DNA of 5,562 bases from Pseudomonadota bacterium (lineage in GTDB: Bacteria > Pseudomonadota > Alphaproteobacteria > Rhizobiales > Methyloligellaceae). This document shows positions 1 through 3,823 of the stretch, in pieces. The translations under genes were made by a program, and so were the position numbers. The notes under the pieces are model-generated. The model was not told the origin of the DNA and did not search any database. It worked only from the letters and a program-made list of their open reading frames with translations. How positions within the stretch are numbered: position 1 is the first letter of the stretch; the number at the start of each line of letters is the position of its first letter. Location of the stretch: assembly GCA_022567275.1 (NCBI GenBank), contig JADFHH010000139.1, forward strand, positions 1 through 5,562. The letters run 5' to 3'.

Positions 1-97
1 CCAGATCGGTGGTGTAAACATTGAAACCGTCGGACTTCAGCATCAGCTCGATGCTCTGCGCCGTTGCGCTGTCTTCCTCGATACTAAGAACCCTCAT
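1..97 (-). CDS. ctrA: Cell-cycle response regulator CtrA, N-terminal 32 residues (cut by window edge)
   Basis: CtrA is an OmpR-type response regulator that binds DNA when phosphorylated and controls replication initiation, flagellar and cell-division genes in alphaproteobacteria. Only the start of the receiver domain is present. Seen: it opens MRVLSIEEDSATAQ and continues with IELMLKSDGFNVYTTDL, nearly identical to the CtrA N-terminus as I remember it from Caulobacter and Rhizobiales (MRVLLIEDDSATAQ). The acidic pocket (Glu7, Glu8, Asp9) is visible; the phosphorylated Asp and the DNA-binding domain lie outside the window. The ATG at 97-95 has a GAGG ribosome-binding site at 108-105, seven bases upstream, which fixes the start. 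Ser5 and Glu8 differ from the usual Leu and Asp. The gene is divergent from fliI across about 490 bp. Identity is near certain; whether the rest of the gene is intact cannot be seen. Confidence 0.94.
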   Translation of the reverse strand, partial: MRVLSIEEDSATAQSIELMLKSDGFNVYTTDL

Positions 98-170
98 TTT
101 AAAACCTCTTTGCCCCAGGCCCAACAGCGGGCGGTTGTTCCCACTCATCCAGGCGAAAGCCGCCGTGACG

Positions 171-236
171 TGAAATAGTTAATACCAGTCAACAAATTAG
201 TTTCTAAACATTAACAAATCCTGATCATTTATGAAG
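171..236 (-). promoter_or_regulatory. AT-rich ctrA-proximal promoter candidate with inverted TTAAC half-sites
   Basis: The stretch is far more AT-rich than its surroundings and lies 75-140 bases upstream of the ctrA start, between that start and the terminator pair. It carries TTAAC at 211-215 on the plus strand and TTAAC at 182-178 on the minus strand. These are half-sites resembling the TTAA-containing CtrA motif, which would suit the autoregulation of ctrA known in Caulobacter. A minus-strand TTAGAA, 17-base spacer, TATTAA arrangement could serve as -35/-10, but it is a weak match. No complete TTAA-N7-TTAA box is present. The call rests on position and composition. Confidence 0.35.
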
Positions 237-253
237 ACGCTTGGCTCACAGAC

Positions 254-272
254 AAAAAACCCCGGAGGGGCC
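254..272 (-). terminator. Intrinsic terminator toward ctrA, distal of two
   Basis: Read on the minus strand, CCCC, a TCC loop and GGGG form a short GC-only hairpin that is followed directly by six T residues. Two flanking G-U pairs can lengthen the stem. The plus strand has no T-run after the hairpin, so the polarity is minus. It lies 17 bases after a second hairpin-plus-T element in the same direction, which makes chance less likely. No annotated gene lies upstream on this strand within the region. Confidence 0.55.
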
Positions 273-276
273 GCGC

Positions 277-294
277 AAAAAAACGGCGCTGCCG
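277..294 (-). terminator. Intrinsic terminator toward ctrA, proximal of two
   Basis: On the minus strand CGGC, an AGC loop and GCCG form a perfect 4-bp hairpin followed immediately by seven T residues. The stem is short, but the contiguous T7 and the second terminator just downstream support a real tandem terminator. It would stop a minus-strand transcript starting somewhere above position 294, before it reached ctrA. The source of that transcript is not identified; a small RNA or a ctrA leader are the two options. Confidence 0.5.
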
Positions 295-362
295 ATGATC
301 TGTTCCGTGCCATGGGTGCGGTCGAAGTGAGATGGCGGTGACGGCATATTGGCGTTCTCGCT

Positions 363-385
363 GATTCAGGCGCCAAGCCTGGATC
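363..385. repeat. Imperfect 9-bp inverted repeat with a GATTC site in one arm
   Basis: GATTCAGGC (363-371) and GCCTGGATC (377-385) are complementary around a 5-base GCCAA spacer. As plus-strand RNA all nine positions pair, one of them G-U; on the minus strand that position becomes a C-A mismatch. The left arm begins with GATTC, a GANTC site of the kind methylated by CcrM in alphaproteobacteria. It could be a hairpin in an RNA made from this region or a protein-binding palindrome. The sequence does not decide between these. Confidence 0.45.
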
Positions 386-436
386 TGGTTTCGTGTTGAT
401 GACGAGGCCGGGGAACGCTGCTCTGAACGGCAAAAC

Positions 437-472
437 GAATCACTTCATTAACCAATCAATAGCAAAATAATT
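437..472 (+). promoter_or_regulatory. Possible fliI promoter with adjacent GANTC and CtrA-like half-site
   Basis: GAATC (437-441) is a CcrM-type site. TTAACCA (448-454) matches the CtrA half-site TTAACCAT except at its last base. A plus-strand TTCATT (444-449), 16-base spacer and AATAAT (466-471) could form a weak -35/-10 pair about 120 bases before fliI. The cluster lies in a short AT-rich patch within GC-rich surroundings. No sigma-54 type GG/GC element was found before fliI. Orientation is uncertain, and the patch could also serve a minus-strand promoter. Confidence 0.3.
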
Positions 473-504
473 TCATCACGACCAACCCGCCGGGATCGAT
501 TTGG

Positions 505-519
505 TTTACCGGGCCTTAA
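505..519 (+). promoter_or_regulatory. CtrA-like box upstream of fliI
   Basis: TTTA, seven bases, then TTAA matches the full CtrA consensus TTAA-N7-TTAA at seven of eight fixed positions. It lies 71 bases before the fliI start, a reasonable distance for a site at or near a promoter -35 region. In Caulobacter, early flagellar operons are directly activated by CtrA, and ctrA is the divergent neighbour here. The motif is short and could occur by chance in a region of this size. Confidence 0.35.
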
Positions 520-589
520 TGTCATCAGGGCACAATCGGGACAGGGGGAAGCCGAAGAAGCTTGAGAAGGGCTTCGAGGCTCCAGGAAA

Positions 590-1951
590 ATGGAGAGTTG
601 CGTGCAGGCTTTGCTTAGCGAGATTGCCGCTGTGCCGGGGGCTGAAATCTTTGGCCGTGTGCGGTCCATACGAGGTTTGCTGGTTGAGATCGCCGGCCCC
701 GTCAGCGCCATGTGCGTGGGGTCGCGCGTGCGCATCTCTGAAGCGCTGCATGGCGGCGTCACCTGCGAGGTCGTGGGCTTCCGCGATGGCCGCGCGCTGG
801 CGCTCCCCTTCGGGCCGCTTGAAGGCGTGCGCATGGGCGCCAAGGCTGTCGTGCAGCGCGCGGCGCCCGTCATCCGGCCCTCGAACGCCTGGCTCGGCCG
901 GGTCGTCAATGCGCTGGGCCAACCTATCGATGGCAAGGGGCCTTTGACCCATGGTCCCGACAGCTATCCGCTGCGCGCCAGTCCGCCGCCGGCGCATCGG
1001 CGCACACGCGTTGGCGCGCCGGTCGATCTGGGTGTGCGGGCGCTCAACTCCTTCATCACCTGCTGCAAGGGCCAGCGCATGGGCATCTTTTCCGGCTCCG
1101 GCGTGGGCAAATCGATCCTCCTTTCCATGCTGGCGCGCTACACCCGCTGCGATGTGTCGGTCATCGGCCTGATTGGCGAGCGCGGCCGGGAAGTCAAGGA
1201 ATTCATCGAAGACAATCTGGGCGATGACGGGCTGGCGAGATCGGTCGTCGTCGTCGCCACCTCGGATGAGGCCGCGCTGATGCGCCGCCAGGCCGCGCAT
1301 TTGACCATGACGCTGTCGGAATATTTCCGTGACCGGGGCCAGGACGTGCTGTGCATGATCGACAGCGTAACCCGCTTCGCCATGGCGCAGCGCGAGATCG
1401 GCCTGGCGGGCGGCGAGCCGCCAACCACGAAAGGCTACACGCCGACGGTATTTTCCGAGCTTCCCCGGCTGCTGGAGCGGGCCGGGCCAGGCACCGGCAA
1501 AGGCTCTATTACCGGCCTGTTCACCGTGCTCGTTGAGGGCGACGATCTAAATGAGCCGATATCCGATGCGGTGCGCGCCATTCTCGACGGTCACATCGTC
1601 ATGGAGCGTTCGATCGCCGAGCGCGGCCGCTATCCGGCCATTAATGTTCTGAAATCCGTTTCGCGCACCATGCCGGATTGCATTTCCGAAGAGCATCGCC
1701 CGCTGGTGAAGCGGGCGCGCCAGTTGATGGCCACATATTCCGATATGGAGGAGCTTATCCGTCTTGGCGCATACCGGCAGGGATCGAACCCGGAAGTCGA
1801 CGAGGCGATAAGATATCAGCCGATGCTGGAGGCGTTTCTGAGCCAGGGCAAGAACGAACAGACGTCAATCGAGGACGGATATGCCGAATTGGCACGAATA
1901 TTGAGTACGAGTGAGTCGCAGTCAGAAAAAAGTGAGGGTACTGAGTCATGA
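590..1951 (+). CDS. fliI: Flagellar type III export ATPase FliI
   Basis: FliI is the cytoplasmic ATPase of the flagellar export apparatus. It is related to the F1 beta subunit and forms a hexamer beneath the FlhA/FlhB gate. Seen in the 453 residues: an N-terminal beta-barrel (about 20-90); Walker A SGSGVGKS (168-175); GERGRE (196-201), which includes the catalytic glutamate; the Walker B strand ending in Asp258 followed by SVTRFAMAQREI; PTTKGYTP (278-285); KGSITGLFTVLVEGDD (304-319); and RYPAINVLKSVSR (347-359), a region conserved near the nucleotide site. All are intact and the length is normal for the family. The ATG at 590 follows an in-frame stop at 563-565, with GAGG at 576-579 as a likely ribosome-binding site. 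The last 14 or so residues are a Ser/Glu-rich tail. The gene overlaps fliJ by four bases (ATGA) and is probably the first gene of the operon. Confidence 0.96.
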   Translation: MESCVQALLSEIAAVPGAEIFGRVRSIRGLLVEIAGPVSAMCVGSRVRISEALHGGVTCEVVGFRDGRALALPFGPLEGVRMGAKAVVQRAAPVIRPSNAWLGRVVNALGQPIDGKGPLTHGPDSYPLRASPPPAHRRTRVGAPVDLGVRALNSFITCCKGQRMGIFSGSGVGKSILLSMLARYTRCDVSVIGLIGERGREVKEFIEDNLGDDGLARSVVVVATSDEAALMRRQAAHLTMTLSEYFRDRGQDVLCMIDSVTRFAMAQREIGLAGGEPPTTKGYTPTVFSELPRLLERAGPGTGKGSITGLFTVLVEGDDLNEPISDAVRAILDGHIVMERSIAERGRYPAINVLKSVSRTMPDCISEEHRPLVKRARQLMATYSDMEELIRLGAYRQGSNPEVDEAIRYQPMLEAFLSQGKNEQTSIEDGYAELARILSTSESQSEKSEGTES

Positions 1952-2376
1952 GGTCGAGAAAAACACTGATACAACTCCGCCGTTTCGAGGTCGATGAACG
2001 CCGGCAAATCGTTGCCGATATCGAGACCATGATGGTGGATCTCCAGCAAATGGCCGTGGATCTTGAGCGCCAGATCCAGGCCGAGCAGGAACGCTCCGGG
2101 GTGGATGACGTCAATCATTATGCCTATCCGACATTCGCCAAGGCGGCGATCCAGCGCCGCGATAATCTGAATCATTCAATTGGCGATCTGGAAACCAAAC
2201 TCGAAGAATCCCGCGATCTGCTGTCGGAAGCCTTCGAGGAACTCAAGAAAGTCGAACTCATCGAGGAGCGCGACACAGAACGCGTCCGCGCCAAAACCGC
2301 CGCGCGCGAACAGGCGGAACTCGATGAAATCGGCGGCCTTATGGGCAGTGCGATCCTGGCGGGCGACAGCCGTTAG
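1948..2376 (+). CDS. fliJ: Flagellar export protein FliJ (coiled-coil stalk/chaperone)
   Basis: FliJ is a small helical-hairpin protein resembling the F1 gamma subunit. It inserts into the FliI ring, contacts FlhA and helps recycle export chaperones. Seen: 142 residues that are almost entirely charged helix, with one helix at about 5-52, a short turn with Tyr58-Ala-Tyr-Pro61, and a second helix at about 62-128 rich in Glu, Arg and Leu. That is the expected antiparallel coiled coil. The length is typical. The start is fixed by the ATGA overlap with fliI and a GAGGG site at 1934-1938 inside the end of fliI, indicating translational coupling. FliJ proteins diverge strongly in sequence, so the name rests on position after fliI, size and coiled-coil architecture. 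No clear terminator follows; the next gene is convergent. Confidence 0.85.
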   Translation: MRSRKTLIQLRRFEVDERRQIVADIETMMVDLQQMAVDLERQIQAEQERSGVDDVNHYAYPTFAKAAIQRRDNLNHSIGDLETKLEESRDLLSEAFEELKKVELIEERDTERVRAKTAAREQAELDEIGGLMGSAILAGDSR

Positions 2377-2424
2377 ATGTGATGTCTCCGTAGGTTTTCT
2401 ATTCTGTCCACCGGAAAGTAGCCG

Positions 2425-2436
2425 GCGCGTACGCGC
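2425..2436. repeat. Perfect 12-bp palindrome in the fliJ/accessory-gene gap
   Basis: GCGCGTACGCGC reads identically on both strands, in the 141-bp gap (2377-2517) between two convergent genes. It has no loop and no following T-run, so it is not an intrinsic terminator. It could be a protein-binding site or a remnant of the insertion border, or simple chance in GC-rich DNA. Nothing else recognisable was found in the gap, including any ribosome-binding site with a small gene. Confidence 0.3.
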
Positions 2437-2517
2437 TCTCCCCAATGCCGTACCCCCCGGATACCAGGTGGTGAATATCAGACGATGGACGAAGCATCCA
2501 ATAGCTTGGGCTCCTGA

Positions 2518-3312
2518 CTAAAACAGGCTGGGTTGCTCTATGTGATCCAGGCGAATGACGCCATTAATGAGCCAAGTGTCGGGATGCAGCGAATGCGTGC
2601 CCATAGCGAGTAGCATACCCTTAGCTGGATAATCTATGCCGAACGTCCTGGCCATCCTTTTAAGAACGTCCGTTTCCGACATGTGCTTACGCCAGTTGAA
2701 AAATGTGACTTCTGTTTCCCAGTCCTGGCATGTGCCTTCGCGAAGTCCATCTGTGGTCTCATAACGGTACTTGAATCGGTATGGTGCAGGTTCATACGGT
2801 AGAAGAGGTCTTGTATGGAACATATCCGCTTGTGATAGTGCTTCTCTGAATTTCTTTTTTTCAAGGGCAAGTTCGGAAGCTTCCTTCTTCTCCCAGAAAA
2901 ACTCCTGAATTTCGGCTTTCAACAGGGCGAGGCTCCGTCCGGCGGCTCGTTCCTTATGCAAGCTGGTGGTAATCAACGGAGCCAAGAATTTTTGCCGCTC
3001 GGATTTTCGAAGTTGGCCTACTATTCTAAGACTCTGATTGTCTACCCGTCTGCTCTCGATGCGCGAGTCATCTCTTGGTCTACGCCACGTGAATTTTATG
3101 CGGTCCCAGCGCTTGAATTTTTTTGCAACCTCAAGTGAACGAAATGCAACGGGATAAAGCCGCAGCCAATTGCCATACAAATCGATGGCTGCACAGCAAA
3201 CGGTTTCTCCATGCTTCTGACCCACTTGGGGTGCAGCTTTGATAATTACAATGGCTTCTGATTTACCCGTGGAGGGCAATGGTTTCTTGGTGAATTTTGT
3301 CGTTATGACCAA
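2518..3312 (-). CDS. Unrecognised 264-residue protein, partner of the DUF488 gene, ending in QPSLF
   Basis: I do not recognise an established function. Seen: the N-terminal half looks beta-rich and well conserved in style, with IVIIKAAPQVGQKHGETVCCA (21-41, Cys39-Cys40) and NWLRLYPVAFR (48-58), then many Arg/Trp/Lys residues (68-91, including WRRPRDD), which suits nucleic-acid contact. A charged helix follows (about 128-160), then an aromatic-rich part (about 165-210) and a C-terminal part ending HIEQPSLF. No signal peptide or membrane segment is visible, so it is probably cytoplasmic. The final five residues resemble the beta-clamp-binding motif QxxLF. The only start near the 5' end is TTG at 3312, four codons after an in-frame TAG; no ATG occurs before the late Met164. 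It overlaps the DUF488 gene by 50 bases in the +1 frame, suggesting translational coupling. A later TTG at 3279 is an alternative start. Base composition is lower in GC than the flagellar genes. Confidence 0.85.
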   Translation of the reverse strand: MVITTKFTKKPLPSTGKSEAIVIIKAAPQVGQKHGETVCCAAIDLYGNWLRLYPVAFRSLEVAKKFKRWDRIKFTWRRPRDDSRIESRRVDNQSLRIVGQLRKSERQKFLAPLITTSLHKERAAGRSLALLKAEIQEFFWEKKEASELALEKKKFREALSQADMFHTRPLLPYEPAPYRFKYRYETTDGLREGTCQDWETEVTFFNWRKHMSETDVLKRMARTFGIDYPAKGMLLAMGTHSLHPDTWLINGVIRLDHIEQPSLF

Positions 3313-3778
3313 TACCGTCCGCTATTTCCGAGATTATATCGATGTGCCTGACATCTAAATCAATTGATTCCATAAGTTTATTGGCAACTTGATCACGATG
3401 GCAACTCTTGTGATCTTTTTCGAAACAAAGCAAACAAGGAACTTCAGTTTCTATGAGTTTCGCTACCCTGCGGAGGTCGTCGCAAGCGACGTCACTCTCT
3501 AATTTCTCAGCATAAATATGGTGAAATAGCGTTGTATTCCCTGATCTTGCGGCTAACCGCCCGTTCTTTGGGTTTCCCAAGCCTTTAAAGTGAACGTATT
3601 TTATGCCGACTGGATTAAGGGCCGCTTCCAATTTCTTTTTTGAAAAACCAGGCTTGCGCGAAATGGGTAAATCTCGCACGTCGACTAGAACGGAAACGCC
3701 AGCATTCTGAAGAGTGGTTATGAAAGCCTCAATGACGGAGCCCTCGTAGCCAATCGTATAAAGGACATTACCATTCAT
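3263..3778 (-). CDS. DUF488 family protein
   Basis: DUF488 proteins are small, widespread cytoplasmic proteins without a firmly established activity; they recur in accessory and defence-associated gene neighbourhoods. Seen in the 171 residues: YTIGYEG (7-13); DVRDLPISRKPGFSK (33-47), the family DVR-P-SR motif; YVHFKGLGNP (61-70); and CLLCFEKDHKSCHR (115-128) with Cys115, Cys118, Glu120, Cys126, His127 and Arg128, the family's most conserved cluster, which could bind metal or act in catalysis. All signature motifs are present, so the protein is probably functional. The ATG at 3778 has an AGGAGA ribosome-binding site at 3789-3784, five bases upstream. The gene starts 45 bases after the flhA stop on the same strand and shares 50 bases with the next gene. 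I found no strong promoter in the 45-base gap, so it may depend on flhA read-through. Confidence 0.9.
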   Translation of the reverse strand: MNGNVLYTIGYEGSVIEAFITTLQNAGVSVLVDVRDLPISRKPGFSKKKLEAALNPVGIKYVHFKGLGNPKNGRLAARSGNTTLFHHIYAEKLESDVACDDLRRVAKLIETEVPCLLCFEKDHKSCHRDQVANKLMESIDLDVRHIDIISEIADGIGHNDKIHQETIALHG

Positions 3779-3823
3779 TATCGTCTCCTAGCTGCTCATT
3801 TTTGGCATAGACGCAATCAAACA

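Larger units (their letters stand above)
98..589. other. Divergent ctrA/fliI intergenic regulatory region
   Basis: These 492 bases have no convincing protein-coding gene. Open frames in both directions here lack ribosome-binding sites, have low-complexity compositions, and on the minus strand run through two terminator hairpins. From left to right it holds the ctrA leader with its GAGG site, an AT-rich stretch (171-236) suited to a ctrA promoter, two tandem minus-strand terminators (254-294), an imperfect inverted repeat (363-385), GANTC sites at 363-367 and 437-441, a TTAACCA motif at 448-454, and a TTTA-N7-TTAA motif at 505-519. It must contain at least one promoter in each direction. A short untranslated RNA on the minus strand ending at the terminators is possible. 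Confidence 0.6.
2377..3823 (-). other. Putative accessory insertion between fliJ and flhA
   Basis: The two-gene pair sits between flagellar genes but has no flagellar homology. Its composition differs: hand counts give 35% GC in 3361-3420 and 42% in 2821-2880, against 62% in 901-960 (fliI) and 68% in 4021-4080 (flhA). I looked for direct repeats, integrase genes, tRNA ends and insertion-sequence termini at both borders and saw none, so the mechanism and exact borders are unknown. The inference is horizontal acquisition by homologous or illegitimate recombination. Confidence 0.5.

Noticed and set aside
197..433. Minus-strand 78-residue open frame in the ctrA/fliI gap.
   Set aside because: It starts with TTG without a ribosome-binding site, has a Pro/Ala/Arg-rich non-protein-like composition, and runs through both terminator hairpins.
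506..1300. Minus-strand 264-residue open frame opposite fliI.
   Set aside because: It is a shadow of the GC-rich fliI codon pattern; the fliI frame has every family motif and this frame shows none.
1912..1951. Ser/Glu-rich low-complexity end of FliI as a sign of frameshift or damage.
   Set aside because: The conserved core is complete, the stop overlaps fliJ in the standard ATGA arrangement, and FliI C-termini vary.
2513..2527. CCTG/CAGG hairpin at the stop of the 264-residue gene as a terminator.
   Set aside because: The stem is only four base pairs with a seven-base loop, and no T-run follows on either strand.
3263..3324. Programmed frameshift making a DUF488-partner fusion protein.
   Set aside because: The needed shift is +1, and I see no convincing slippery site or stimulatory structure in the overlap; ordinary translational coupling explains it.
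2377..3823. Insertion sequence, CRISPR array or tRNA attachment site around the accessory pair.
   Set aside because: No transposase or integrase, no regularly spaced repeats, no terminal inverted repeats and no tRNA-like sequence were found.
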